Below, piece after piece: positions 1-7,797 of a stretch of 64,000 nucleotides of DNA. Position numbers and translations under genes: made by a program. How positions within the stretch are numbered: position 1 is the stretch's first letter; each line of letters opens with the position of its first letter. Source of the stretch: CABMKH01 sp040797625 (GTDB taxonomy: Bacteria; Bacillota; Clostridia; Tissierellales; Tissierellaceae); contig JBQHQH010000002.1 of the NCBI GenBank assembly GCA_052067355.1, positions 1 through 64,000 of the forward strand, in the 5' to 3' direction. Under the pieces are notes generated by a model. That model searched no databases. It saw only the letters and a program-made list of their open reading frames with translations, and had not been told where the DNA came from.

Positions 1-2
1 GA

Positions 3-125
3 GTAGTAAAGAGAGTAAAAAGAAGCTACATCAATATTAATCCAGATATAATGATAGATATGCCATATACATCAAAAACAGATGGGAGATGGCTTAAAGA
101 CATGCTTAGTGTTTCAGTTTTTTAG
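3..125 (+). CDS. C-terminal fragment of an unidentified protein (5' truncated)
   Basis: The window opens inside a reading frame that runs 40 codons to a TAG at 123-125. The visible C-terminus is polar, with a basic start (VVKRVKRSY) and the end WLKDMLSVSVF. I recognise no family motif, so no function is proposed. The start lies outside the window. It is followed by 166 bases without a gene that carry the tRNA promoter. Confidence 0.45.
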   Translation, partial: VVKRVKRSYININPDIMIDMPYTSKTDGRWLKDMLSVSVF

Positions 126-234
126 TATGTAACTATTATAATTAATGCGAGGATATTCTTTAATTTATTAATGGAAAAGTTATATTAATTAGTTTTCCAA
201 CAACAACTTGACACTATCTTTTTAGATAAAACAT

Positions 235-263
235 TTGCAAAATTGCAAAATATAATATATAAT
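235..263 (+). promoter_or_regulatory. Probable sigma-A promoter of tRNA-Pro
   Basis: TTGCAA (235-240) is separated by 17 bases from a perfect TATAAT (258-263), placing the start point near 270, about 20 bases before the mature tRNA. A separate TTGACA at 208-213 has no good -10 partner at 16-18 bases. Confidence 0.5.
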
Positions 264-291
264 ATCTATTGCTAATATGATTAATGGATGT

Positions 292-368
292 CGGGATGTG
301 GCTCAGTTTGGTAGAGTACAAGTCTGGGGGACTTGGGGTCGCTGGTTCAAATCCAGTCATCCCGACCA
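292..368 (+). tRNA. tRNA-Pro (anticodon GGG)
   Basis: A complete 77-base cloverleaf is visible. The acceptor CGGGATG pairs perfectly with CATCCCG, the D stem is GCTC/GAGT, the anticodon stem CAAGT/ACTTG encloses CTGGGGG (anticodon GGG), and the T arm GCTGG-TTCAAAT-CCAGT is normal. The 3' ACCA is encoded. It is the only RNA gene of this class in the window and appears to be a single-gene transcript with its own promoter and terminator. Confidence 0.93.
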
Positions 369-372
369 TGGG

Positions 373-410
373 AAAAACCTTTGTAAATTTGCATTTACAG
401 AGGTTTTTTT
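373..410 (+). terminator. Rho-independent terminator of tRNA-Pro
   Basis: AACCT and TGTAAAT on the left pair with ATTTACA and AGGTT on the right around a TTGC-type loop. A run of seven T follows directly. Confidence 0.85.
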
Positions 411-583
411 GTTTCTGGATTTTTAAGTTCTAATTAAATGTGCCACTTTACGTGCCATATAAAGTAAAAGTCATATTAAAGATATATGTTCTTTAGAGGA
501 AGGTAATGTAATATTGGGAATTTTTTCCTCATAAAAAACTTGAAACATTCGCCAAATTTCAAGTTTAAATCATATCTTGATTG

Positions 584-592
584 TGATATAAT
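584..592 (+). promoter_or_regulatory. Extended -10 promoter for the division-cluster operon
   Basis: TGATATAAT is an extended -10 element (TGN plus perfect TATAAT at 587-592). The -35 region is poor (TTTAAA, 564-569). Just upstream lies an inverted repeat ACTTGAAA (538-545) / TTTCAAGT (557-564) that could be an operator or the end of an upstream transcript. Confidence 0.5.
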
Positions 593-624
593 GGAAGACA
601 AACAAGATTTTAGGAGGTAATAAT

Positions 625-996
625 TTGTTTTTATTTTTCTATAGACTCACTATTATGCTATTCATCTTAAGCATAGTGGGATATGCCCTAGTTGTGTTAA
701 AGGAAAAATACTTTTTAAGACAAAATGTAATATTTATAGACAATAAGTATTTAACACAAGAGGATATAGATGAGACAGATATGAATGAATTCATCTATAG
801 AGGGATCAAAATGAGATCTGGTGACGAAGTTAAATTGATCATTAAAGGAAATAAGAGATTAAATGGAATAATCATAGGGGCAAAACAGGAAGATGGCTCT
901 ATTCATATAATTACTCATGATAATAAAGTGGTAAAATGCAAGATAGACAATATATTGAAATTTAAAGTAGTGAACAAATATGGAAGCTTTTTTTAA
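625..996 (+). CDS. Small membrane-anchored protein of unknown function
   Basis: This 123-residue protein is not recognised. It has one N-terminal hydrophobic segment (about residues 5-25, RLTIMLFILSIVGYALVVL) and then a polar domain of about 95 residues rich in Lys, Asp and Ile, predicted cytoplasmic. The TTG start at 625 is supported by AGGAGG at 612-617, seven bases away; an internal ATG at 655 has no such site. It ends 20 bases before the HlyD-like gene and leads the operon containing yggS, sepF, yggT, ylmH and divIVA, so a role at the membrane in cell envelope or division is possible but only inferred. Confidence 0.7.
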   Translation: MFLFFYRLTIMLFILSIVGYALVVLKEKYFLRQNVIFIDNKYLTQEDIDETDMNEFIYRGIKMRSGDEVKLIIKGNKRLNGIIIGAKQEDGSIHIITHDNKVVKCKIDNILKFKVVNKYGSFF

Positions 997-1015
997 TTGC
1001 TAAAGGGTGATTTAT

Positions 1016-2167
1016 ATGACTTATGATAAGAGAAAAAGAAAGAGAACAGTAAGAAAGAGTCTACGTAAGATTTTAATATTAATTATATTTATCTACTTTA
1101 TTTCAAGGTCTATTCCAATAGCCTTGGCGAAAAATGCAAAGACCATATTGCCTGAGAAAGATATTCTAGTCAAAAGCTATGAAGCTCAAGGAATATTGAT
1201 AAAAGAAGAAGAGGTCTATACTACTGTGGGAGGTATTGATTCCAATGCTCAGGAAATGGAGGGAGAAAGAGTACCAGCAGGATTTAAAGTTGCGAATGTC
1301 AGTATTTCAAATGATATATCTGGTTTAAAAGAAGAATTAAAAGAGATAGAAAGAGCTATAGATACATTAAATAAATCCGATAGAGAAATAGGGCTATTTG
1401 AAAAAGTCAAGAATAGTTCTAGTGATAATGATACACTTCTTGGACAGAGTTTAGAGGCTTTGAACTCTAGAAAAGAGGCTATAATTCAAGAGATTAGCAG
1501 CAATAAGGTACTTTATACAACTTCTACAGCAGGATTGTTGTCATTCAATATAGATGGTTATGAAAATCTATATATTCCAAAGGAATTTGAGAATTATACC
1601 TATGAGAATTTAGATATTCCCAAGGAAGTTAAAAAGAAAGAAGAAGGTGAACCAAAGGGATTTAAATTGATCAATAATTTCCAGTGGTTTTTAGCTATAA
1701 AGATAGATAATCCTAAAGAGATCAAGGAGTATGAAGTGGGGAACTTAATAAACGTAGAGATGAAAGACGGGGATAAGGAGATAACTGGTAGAATAATTGA
1801 GATAAATAGATCCAACAATAAGATGGTTATAATCGTTAAGTTTACCACTCATTTAGAGGAATATTATAATTTGAGATTTCCAAAAGTAAAGATCATCATG
1901 TCTAAAAATAGAGGATTCAAAATCCCTACTAAGACTTTAGTTGAGAATGAAGGACAAAAAGGTGTATATATTAAGGAGTTTAGTGGAATTGTAAAGTTTA
2001 GACCTGTTTCTATTATAGAATCCATGGAGGATTATACATTTGTAAATATGGGAAATGGCGGATATATTGAACTTAAAAAAGATGAAAAACCTGTAAGGAC
2101 AATAAGTCTATACGATGAAATATTTTTAAATCCTTCAAATATAAAAGAGGGACAAATACTTGATTAG
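1016..2167 (+). CDS. HlyD-like membrane-anchored protein of the sepF cluster
   Basis: This 383-residue protein has a very basic N-terminus (KRKRKRTVRKSLRK), one transmembrane segment at about residues 18-38 and a long extracytoplasmic region with a coiled-coil-like stretch flanked by beta-rich segments, as in HlyD-family adaptor proteins. It has no visible partner transporter. The start was moved from a GTG at 1007 to ATG 1016, because that GTG lies within the ribosome-binding sequence AAAGGGTGAT. It ends just before yggS, in the position where many Bacillota carry another ylm-cluster gene. Family assignment is moderate; a division or envelope role is inferred from neighbours. Confidence 0.7.
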   Translation: MTYDKRKRKRTVRKSLRKILILIIFIYFISRSIPIALAKNAKTILPEKDILVKSYEAQGILIKEEEVYTTVGGIDSNAQEMEGERVPAGFKVANVSISNDISGLKEELKEIERAIDTLNKSDREIGLFEKVKNSSSDNDTLLGQSLEALNSRKEAIIQEISSNKVLYTTSTAGLLSFNIDGYENLYIPKEFENYTYENLDIPKEVKKKEEGEPKGFKLINNFQWFLAIKIDNPKEIKEYEVGNLINVEMKDGDKEITGRIIEINRSNNKMVIIVKFTTHLEEYYNLRFPKVKIIMSKNRGFKIPTKTLVENEGQKGVYIKEFSGIVKFRPVSIIESMEDYTFVNMGNGGYIELKKDEKPVRTISLYDEIFLNPSNIKEGQILD

Positions 2168-2179
2168 GGAGGAGATAGT

Positions 2180-2869
2180 ATTTTTTTAGAAGCTAATTTA
2201 AGAGAAATAGAAGAGAATATACAGAGATCACTTGACAAGGTAGGTAGGGGAGATGATAAAGTACATCTAATTGCAGTTACAAAGACAGTAGATGTAGATA
2301 AAATTAAAGAAGCTATAGATTTAGGTGTAAAGAATATAGGTGAAAATAAGGTTCAGGAGTTAGAGAGAAAGATCGAAGCCATTGGAAATAATGTAAATTA
2401 TCATATGATAGGACATCTACAGACTAACAAGGTGAAAAATATAATAGATAAGGTGAGTTTAGTTCATTCTTTAGACAGGATGTCTTTAGCTAAGGAGTTA
2501 ACCAAGAGAGCAAAGATGAGTAATATCACTATAGATGCTTTGATACAGGTAAATGTATCTGAAGAGGAGACAAAATTTGGACTAAGTGTAGAAGAGGTGC
2601 TACCTTTTATAGAAGATATACAAAGTTTTGAACATATCAACATTAGAGGATTGATGACCATGGCACCTCATACAGATGATGAAACTGTATTGAGAAAGGT
2701 GTTTAGGGGATTATACAATTTAAAAGAAGATATTCAAAATAGGAATTATAATAATGTAAATATGGATTATCTATCCATGGGAATGACAAATGATTACAGA
2801 ATTGCAATTGAAGAAGGTTCTAATATGATCCGTGTTGGGACTGGAATATTTGGAGATAGAAACTATTAG
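2180..2869 (+). CDS. yggS: YggS-family PLP-binding protein, apparent ATT start
   Basis: Homologue of YggS/YlmE/PROSC, a single-domain alanine-racemase-fold protein that binds pyridoxal phosphate and maintains PLP and amino-acid homeostasis in the cytoplasm. The PLP lysine lies in LIAVTKT (about K35), followed by GENKVQE, HMIGHLQTNK, and near the C-terminus MGMTNDY and GTGIFG. The frame is open from a TAG at 2165-2167, yet has no ATG, GTG or TTG before 2405, which would delete the catalytic lysine. ATT at 2180 sits seven bases after GGAGG (2168-2172) and gives 229 residues, the normal family length. An ATT start is therefore the best reading; a small sequence error in the T run is the alternative. 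Confidence 0.85.
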   Translation: MFLEANLREIEENIQRSLDKVGRGDDKVHLIAVTKTVDVDKIKEAIDLGVKNIGENKVQELERKIEAIGNNVNYHMIGHLQTNKVKNIIDKVSLVHSLDRMSLAKELTKRAKMSNITIDALIQVNVSEEETKFGLSVEEVLPFIEDIQSFEHINIRGLMTMAPHTDDETVLRKVFRGLYNLKEDIQNRNYNNVNMDYLSMGMTNDYRIAIEEGSNMIRVGTGIFGDRNY

Positions 2870-2880
2870 GGGGGATCTTA

Positions 2881-3327
2881 ATGAGTAATTTTGTGGACAA
2901 GTTTAAGTATTTTATAGGGATTGATGATTATGAAGAGGATTATGATGACTATGCAGATGATAGTGTAGCTTTAGAAGATGATGCATTGGATATTCCATTG
3001 ACAACTAGAACTAAAAAAATTAATAATAATGTAGTAAATATCCATACTAATAGTAATATGAAAATAGTAGTTCATGAACCTTTAAGTTATGAAGAGGCTC
3101 CAGCTATTGTAGATGATTTAAAGACTAGAAAGGCTGTAGTGGTAAATTTTGAACAGCTAGATTTAAATTTAAAAAGGCAGATCTTCGATTTTGTAAATGG
3201 TGCTCTATATGCAATTGAAGGTAAGATTCAAAAGGTTACTAAGGACATATTTATATTGGCACCTAGAAATGTGGAGATAGATGGATTAAAAGATGAGCTA
3301 AAAAACAGTGGGATTTTTCCTTGGTAA
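2881..3327 (+). CDS. sepF: Cell division protein SepF
   Basis: SepF is a membrane-binding, FtsZ-associated protein that bundles FtsZ filaments and anchors the division ring. This 148-residue protein has the usual layout: a short amphipathic N-terminus (MSNFVDKFKYFIG), an acidic linker full of Asp and Glu, and a C-terminal globular domain from about residue 65 (the region with ARKAVVVNFEQLD-like core, then KVTKDIFILAP). ATG follows GGGGGATCTTA. Gene order yggS-sepF-yggT-ylmH-divIVA matches the division cluster of Gram-positive bacteria and strongly supports the call. Confidence 0.95.
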   Translation: MSNFVDKFKYFIGIDDYEEDYDDYADDSVALEDDALDIPLTTRTKKINNNVVNIHTNSNMKIVVHEPLSYEEAPAIVDDLKTRKAVVVNFEQLDLNLKRQIFDFVNGALYAIEGKIQKVTKDIFILAPRNVEIDGLKDELKNSGIFPW

Positions 3328-3349
3328 AATAAATTAAATAGGTGTGATT

Positions 3350-3616
3350 ATGATACTTTTTTATAAGTCGTTAGGAATATTAATTAATATGATAGAGGTC
3401 TTAATAGTAGTCAGGATTTTGCTATCCTTATTGAATAAAGGATTTGACAGTGTAATTGGCCGTTTTGTATATGAGATGACTGAACCTATATTAAGTTTAG
3501 CTAGAAATGTAATATATAAACTTGGGATCAATACTGGGATGTTTGATTTCTCACCACTATTGGCTATATTGTTTATGAGATTATTTTATGACATTGTAGC
3601 GAGGATTATATTTTAA
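3350..3616 (+). CDS. YggT-family membrane protein
   Basis: YggT (YlmG) proteins are small integral membrane proteins of the division cluster; their exact function is unsettled. The 88-residue product has two hydrophobic helices (about residues 4-24 and 64-86) with the conserved middle VRILLSLLNKG and TEPILSLARNVI. Start ATG 3350 is preferred to GTG 3344, because AGGTG at 3340-3344 forms the ribosome-binding site. It ends four bases before ylmH, so the two are probably translated as neighbours on one message. Confidence 0.9.
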   Translation: MILFYKSLGILINMIEVLIVVRILLSLLNKGFDSVIGRFVYEMTEPILSLARNVIYKLGINTGMFDFSPLLAILFMRLFYDIVARIIF

Positions 3617-3619
3617 GAT

Positions 3620-4405
3620 ATGTGGATAGATAGGGAAAGGTATACATCACATATAGATGATGGTGAGAAACTGATTAAGATGCGTAGACTACTAGATAAG
3701 ATACAGATAGTTCTAGATAATCATATGGTGGAGACTACAGATTTTTTAGATCCATATGAGAGACATCTAGCAATGTCTATTTTAAATAGATTTGATGAAA
3801 TAGGATATACTGAATATGGTGGATATGAAGATGCAGAGCGAAAGGTAATAATAGTCTTTCCCTTTTATAGAAGAGGGGAAGATGTGTCTACAGGGGTTTC
3901 AGCTTTAAAGATAGAAGGTGATTTGGAAAATCTATCTCATCGAGATTATCTAGGGGCTATATTAAATTTAGGAATAGATAGGAATAAGATAGGAGATATA
4001 TTGGTAATTTCTGACTATGGCTTTGTTATAGTTAAAGATGAAATAAGTGATTTTATCCAATATAATCTTGAAAAGATAGGAAATAAAAATGTAAAGGTAT
4101 ATAGAGTATCTTGGGATGAATTGGTTATCCCACAGAGTGAATATAGGGAGATTACAGAATTCTTATCATCTTTAAGATTAGATGTAGTAATTAGTGCAGC
4201 ATATAATTTATCTAGAAAAGATAGTATGAATATTATCAAATCAGGAAATGTTAAAGTTAACTGGGGACCAATTGATAAACCGTCTTTAGAATTAAAGGTG
4301 GGCGATACTATATCTGTGAGAAAATATGGCAGATTCATATTATATGATATTGAAGGTATGAGTAAAAAAGGTCGATTGAGGTCCGTTATCAGAATTCTAA
4401 TGTAA
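3620..4405 (+). CDS. ylmH: YlmH-family S4-domain RNA-binding protein
   Basis: YlmH carries a C-terminal S4 RNA-binding domain and has been linked to ribosome-associated quality control and rescue of stalled large subunits. In this 261-residue protein the N-terminal two thirds form the conserved YlmH domain (RHLAMSILNRFDEIGY, VIVFPFYRR, LGAILNLGIDRNKIGDI), and the S4 domain spans about residues 182-245 (RLDVVISAAYNLSRKDS, then SGNVKVNW). The ribosome-binding site is weak, consistent with coupling to yggT, which ends four bases earlier. Presence of rqcH at 7780-9558 fits a quality-control role. Confidence 0.92.
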   Translation: MWIDRERYTSHIDDGEKLIKMRRLLDKIQIVLDNHMVETTDFLDPYERHLAMSILNRFDEIGYTEYGGYEDAERKVIIVFPFYRRGEDVSTGVSALKIEGDLENLSHRDYLGAILNLGIDRNKIGDILVISDYGFVIVKDEISDFIQYNLEKIGNKNVKVYRVSWDELVIPQSEYREITEFLSSLRLDVVISAAYNLSRKDSMNIIKSGNVKVNWGPIDKPSLELKVGDTISVRKYGRFILYDIEGMSKKGRLRSVIRILM

Positions 4406-4418
4406 TGGAGTGATTCTA

Positions 4419-4952
4419 TTGATTACCCCCTTAGATATTCAGAATAAGGAATTTAAAAAGTCATTTAAGGGTTATAACACAAAATCCGTAGATGAGTTTT
4501 TAGATGAAATTATAGAGGATTATGAAAGGGTTTATAAAGAAAATATTGAATTAAAAGACAAAGTAAATATGCTTGCAGATCAAATAAGGCAATATAGTAC
4601 TTTAGAGGAAACTTTAAAAAATACGTTGATAGTTGCGCAGACTACTGCAGATGAAATTACTAGTTCTGCAAGACAGAAGTCAGAGAATATAATAGAAGAT
4701 GCTGAAATTCAAAGGCAACGACTGTTAAATCTTGCTAGAGAAGAAGTTCGAAGTATAAAAAATGAATATGAATCTTTTAAAAAGGAAATATTTGTATTTA
4801 AAACTAGATACAAATCGTTTATTGAAGCACAGCTTATGTCTATTGAAGAGTTCTATAATGATATTGGAAAAAAAGAAATGGAAGAACAGGAAGATATATT
4901 AGAAAATCAGCCAGAAGAAGATATTGAACAGATGGGTGATTTAGGAGCATAA
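4419..4952 (+). CDS. divIVA: DivIVA-domain cell division / polarity protein
   Basis: DivIVA recognises negatively curved membrane at poles and septa and recruits partners there. The N-terminal membrane-binding module is evident (ITPLDIQNKEFKKSFKGY, then VDEFLDEI), followed by a long coiled coil and an acidic tail. The start is taken as TTG 4419: it gives the typical MITPLDI beginning and lies after the ribosome-binding site GGAGTGAT (4407-4414). The GTG at 4410 lies inside that site. The product is 177 residues. It ends the tightly packed division cluster; a structured 186-base gap follows. Confidence 0.93.
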   Translation: MITPLDIQNKEFKKSFKGYNTKSVDEFLDEIIEDYERVYKENIELKDKVNMLADQIRQYSTLEETLKNTLIVAQTTADEITSSARQKSENIIEDAEIQRQRLLNLAREEVRSIKNEYESFKKEIFVFKTRYKSFIEAQLMSIEEFYNDIGKKEMEEQEDILENQPEEDIEQMGDLGA

Positions 4953-4999
4953 TAATCCATTTTATACATGAGTTGATCCTACATTTATTTATTCTTCAG

Positions 5000-5081
5000 T
5001 GGTTATATTATTATTAGACTTTTTTATAACCAATAGGAAAGTTAACAATTTAAAATATAAATTGATATAAACTTTCCCTAT
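5000..5081 (+). repeat. Two consecutive inverted repeats in the divIVA-yteA gap
   Basis: TGGTTATA (5000-5007) pairs with TATAACCA (5025-5032). Directly afterwards ATAGGAAAGTT (5033-5043) pairs, with one bulged base, with AACTTTCCCTAT (5070-5081), with a further AATTT/AAATT pairing inside. Neither hairpin has a T tract. A 13-base direct repeat TTTTTATAACCAA occurs at 5021-5033 and again at 5112-5124, just before the yteA ribosome-binding site. Confidence 0.6.
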
Positions 5082-5138
5082 GAGTTTCAAAAAAAGGCTA
5101 TCTTAATTATATTTTTATAACCAACTGGAGGATATGAG

Positions 5139-5750
5139 ATGGATAGAGATAGATTAGAATACTATAGAGAAAAATTGATTAAAGAAAAAAGAGATGTGTT
5201 AAACTCCATTAATCGTAGATTAATTGGTGAATATGGTACTATAGACACATATTATACGGAACTATCTAGATCTGATAATCATCCTGGAGATATAGGTACA
5301 GAAGTATTCATGATGGAACAGGATAGAGGCTTTAGAAATAAGCTGGGAGATATCTTGGAAGAGATAGATATTTCTTTAAAAGATATGGAACAGGGAAATT
5401 ATGGTGTCTGTAAGATATGTAATAATTATATTGATGAAGAACGCTTGGATTTAATTCCATATACAAAGACCTGTGTAGACTGTTTCACTAAAAAAGATTA
5501 TCCTGTAGATTTTAGGCAGTTTGAATCCATAGATGAAAATAAGATAGTATCATTTAGTATGGAGCCAAGTGAAAATGTGGAATTTGATAGGGAGGATTCC
5601 TATCAAAAAGTTGCATCTTTTAATATGGTATCAAAGGATCCATCATTTTCAACTGGAGATAATATGGGAATTATGGACGAAGAAGACCATGGTGTGGTAG
5701 AAGATATAGAACACATATCTCAGGAATATTATAATGAAACTTTGAAATAG
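5139..5750 (+). CDS. yteA: YteA-family protein with DksA/TraR zinc finger
   Basis: This 203-residue protein belongs to the TraR/DksA C4 zinc-finger superfamily, YteA branch, found mostly in spore formers. An N-terminal coiled-coil helical hairpin (DRDRLEYYREKLIKEK) precedes the zinc finger with CxxC pairs in GVCKICNNYID and TKTCVDC. The C-terminal acidic extension of about 85 residues is typical of YteA rather than short DksA. DksA-like proteins act at the RNA polymerase secondary channel, but the role of YteA is not established. ATG follows CTGGAGG. A strong terminator follows, closing this unit. Confidence 0.88.
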   Translation: MDRDRLEYYREKLIKEKRDVLNSINRRLIGEYGTIDTYYTELSRSDNHPGDIGTEVFMMEQDRGFRNKLGDILEEIDISLKDMEQGNYGVCKICNNYIDEERLDLIPYTKTCVDCFTKKDYPVDFRQFESIDENKIVSFSMEPSENVEFDREDSYQKVASFNMVSKDPSFSTGDNMGIMDEEDHGVVEDIEHISQEYYNETLK

Positions 5751-5778
5751 ACTTCTCTGAAATTTCAGAGAAGTTTTA
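5751..5778 (+). terminator. Terminator after yteA
   Basis: A perfect 24-base palindrome starting ACTTCTCTGAAA abuts the yteA stop codon and is followed by TTTTATT. Confidence 0.85.
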
Positions 5779-5792
5779 TTATGATATTGTTA

Positions 5793-5821
5793 TTGATATT
5801 AGTACTATAATAATATAAAAT
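5793..5821 (+). promoter_or_regulatory. Promoter of lspA-rluD-pyrR
   Basis: TTGATA (5793-5798), a 17-base spacer and TAAAAT (5816-5821) lie just downstream of the yteA terminator and about 30 bases before the lspA start. Confidence 0.55.
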
Positions 5822-5853
5822 GAAAAGTATATCTAATGCTAGGAGGAGTGATT

Positions 5854-6312
5854 GTGACATTTATTTTAGCCATTGTAATAATAATACTAGATCAAATCAG
5901 TAAGTTTGCAGCTATAAAATATTTAAAAAATCAAAGGCCATACATAATTATAGATGATTTCTTCCAATTCCACTATGTTGAAAACCGAGGTGCTGCATTT
6001 GGAATTTTGCAACATAAGAGGATATTTTTCATAGTTATAACCTTAGCTATTATAATCTTTTTATCTTTTTATCTGATAAAGCATTATAATGAGTTGAACA
6101 AGCTTTCTAGAATTGCTTTTGCGCTGTTAATTGGAGGAGCTGCAGGTAATCTCATAGACAGAATTAGATTTGCTTATGTAGTGGATTTTATAAGTTTTAA
6201 GCTTATAAATAGATATGACTTTCCAGTATTTAATATAGCAGATATAGCTATAGTCATAAGTACTTTTTTAATAATATTTATGGTGTTGTTTGATAAGTTT
6301 GAAGTTAGGTGA
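5854..6312 (+). CDS. lspA: Lipoprotein signal peptidase (signal peptidase II)
   Basis: LspA is the membrane aspartyl protease that removes signal peptides from prolipoproteins after lipid modification. Hydrophobic segments cover most of the 152 residues. Conserved motifs are DQISK near the N-terminus, ENRGAAFG, GNLIDR and FNIADIAI, the last two carrying the catalytic aspartates. GTG 5854 is chosen as start because AGGAGG (5841-5846) is seven bases upstream; the ATG at 5836 lies before that site. The stop overlaps the rluD start region, indicating translational coupling. Confidence 0.93.
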   Translation: MTFILAIVIIILDQISKFAAIKYLKNQRPYIIIDDFFQFHYVENRGAAFGILQHKRIFFIVITLAIIIFLSFYLIKHYNELNKLSRIAFALLIGGAAGNLIDRIRFAYVVDFISFKLINRYDFPVFNIADIAIVISTFLIIFMVLFDKFEVR

Positions 6313-6314
6313 TA

Positions 6315-7226
6315 ATGGTGGATTACATTGAATTATATGTAGATGGAGAAGATGAAGATAGATTGGATACTTATCTATCTAAAAAATTAGATGAAGTTTC
6401 TAGGACATATATTCAAAAGATGATAAGAGATGGATCTGTATTGGTAAATGGAGATAAAAAGAAACCTAGATATCTACTTAAAGAAGGAGATTATATTCAG
6501 GTGGATTTTCCTAAGCCTAAGGTATTAGAGATTCAACCTGAAGATATAGATATAGACATCATCTATGAAGATGAAGATATAGCCATTGTAAATAAGTCTG
6601 TAGGAATGGTAGTACACCCAGCATCAGGAAATATAAGGGGAACCTTAGTCAATGCACTGCTATATCATCTAGATAGTCTATCCTCTTTTAATGAGGCCTT
6701 TAGACCTGGAATTGTACATAGACTAGATAAGGATACTTCGGGACTTATGGTTATAGCTAAAAACAATGACGCTCATAGATTTTTAGCAGAGAAGTTAGTA
6801 AATAGGGATTTTAAGAGAGAATATATAGCCTTAGTTCACGGAAGTATAGACAGGGAATATGGCCTTATAGATGCGCCTATAGGAAGAGATCAGAGAGATA
6901 GAAGAAGAATGACAGTAACAGAGAAAAATAGTAAAGAGGCGATTACAGAATACAGTGTCTTGCAGAAGTTTAAAGATTATACTCTCATTCAGGCCAGATT
7001 GCAAACTGGTAGAATGCATCAAATCAGAGTTCATTTTCAATATATAGGTCATCCAGTAGTTGGAGATCCTGTATATTCGTTTAAAAAGGATGAGTTTGGA
7101 TTAAAAACTCAATTACTCCATGCCATAAGGATTGGTTTTGTACATCCAAGGACTGGGGAATATATGGAGTTTGAAACCCAGATACCTACTAGATTTACTG
7201 ATATAATGAATAGATTACAGATTTAG
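6315..7226 (+). CDS. rluD: RluD/RluC-family 23S rRNA pseudouridine synthase
   Basis: RluA-family enzyme converting specific uridines in large-subunit rRNA to pseudouridine. The N-terminal S4 domain (about residues 10-70, RLDTYLSKKL) binds RNA; the catalytic domain contains the signature HRLDKDTSGLM with the essential aspartate, then LQTGRMHQIRVHF and HPVVGDPVY. About 303 residues. The start lies in the AGGTGATAATGGTG region that overlaps the lspA stop; ATG 6315 is taken, GTG 6318 is possible. Exact target uridines cannot be read from the sequence. Confidence 0.92.
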   Translation: MVDYIELYVDGEDEDRLDTYLSKKLDEVSRTYIQKMIRDGSVLVNGDKKKPRYLLKEGDYIQVDFPKPKVLEIQPEDIDIDIIYEDEDIAIVNKSVGMVVHPASGNIRGTLVNALLYHLDSLSSFNEAFRPGIVHRLDKDTSGLMVIAKNNDAHRFLAEKLVNRDFKREYIALVHGSIDREYGLIDAPIGRDQRDRRRMTVTEKNSKEAITEYSVLQKFKDYTLIQARLQTGRMHQIRVHFQYIGHPVVGDPVYSFKKDEFGLKTQLLHAIRIGFVHPRTGEYMEFETQIPTRFTDIMNRLQI

Positions 7227-7238
7227 GAGGGGGAAGTT

Positions 7239-7775
7239 ATGACTATAAAGGCAAGTATCATGGATGAGAAGGCTATTCTAAGAGCCACTACTCGTATTGC
7301 CAATGAGATTATAGAGAGAAATAAGGGTATCAAAGATGTGGTTCTTGTAGGAATAAAGACTAGAGGAGTTCCCTTTGCCAATAGATTGGGAGCCAAGATT
7401 GAGGAAATAGAAGGAAAGAATATAGAGATCTATGATGTAGATATTACATTATATAGAGATGACTTATCAGAAATATATAGCTTACCTATGGTAAATGAAA
7501 ACTTTCTAGGAGAAATAAATGGTAAGATAGTGGTATTAGTGGATGATGTTATATATACTGGAAGAACTGTACGGGCAGCTTTAGATGCCTTGATAGAAAA
7601 AGGCAGACCTAATAAGGTTCAACTAGCAGTTTTAGTAGATAGGGGACATAGAGAATTGCCAATAAGGGCAGATTATGTAGGGAAGAATGTGCCTTCTTCT
7701 AAACAGGAAATCGTCGATGTCAAATTTATAGAGACAGATGGAGTAGATGAGGTAATCATTAGAGAAAAAAGGTAG
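7239..7775 (+). CDS. pyrR: PyrR: pyrimidine attenuation regulator / uracil phosphoribosyltransferase
   Basis: PyrR binds pyr mRNA leaders when UMP or UTP is plentiful and has uracil phosphoribosyltransferase activity. The 178-residue protein has the PRPP-binding loop VVLVDDVIYTGRTVRAAL and the basic RGHRELPIRADYVG near the C-terminus. ATG lies after GGAGGGGGAAGTT. No pyr biosynthesis genes follow here (pyrH near the window end is far away), so it would act in trans. The gene ends in a bidirectional terminator shared with rqcH. Confidence 0.95.
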   Translation: MTIKASIMDEKAILRATTRIANEIIERNKGIKDVVLVGIKTRGVPFANRLGAKIEEIEGKNIEIYDVDITLYRDDLSEIYSLPMVNENFLGEINGKIVVLVDDVIYTGRTVRAALDALIEKGRPNKVQLAVLVDRGHRELPIRADYVGKNVPSSKQEIVDVKFIETDGVDEVIIREKR

Positions 7776-7797
7776 AAGATCAATCTTCTACCTTTTT
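7764..7797. terminator. Bidirectional terminator between pyrR and rqcH
   Basis: GGTAGAAGAT (7771-7780) and ATCTTCTACC (7783-7792) form a 10-bp stem with a two-base loop, flanked by AAAAAA on the left and TTTTT on the right, so it can end transcription from either side. It contains the pyrR stop codon and the end of rqcH. Confidence 0.85.

Noticed and set aside
208..236. TTGACA at 208-213 as the tRNA promoter -35
   Set aside because: No acceptable -10 box at 16-18 bases; TTGCAA/TATAAT at 235-263 is the better pair.
2405..2869. A truncated yggS or pseudogene beginning at ATG 2405
   Set aside because: The upstream frame is intact, encodes the PLP lysine and the conserved N-terminus, and has a ribosome-binding site before ATT 2180, so the gene is complete rather than broken.
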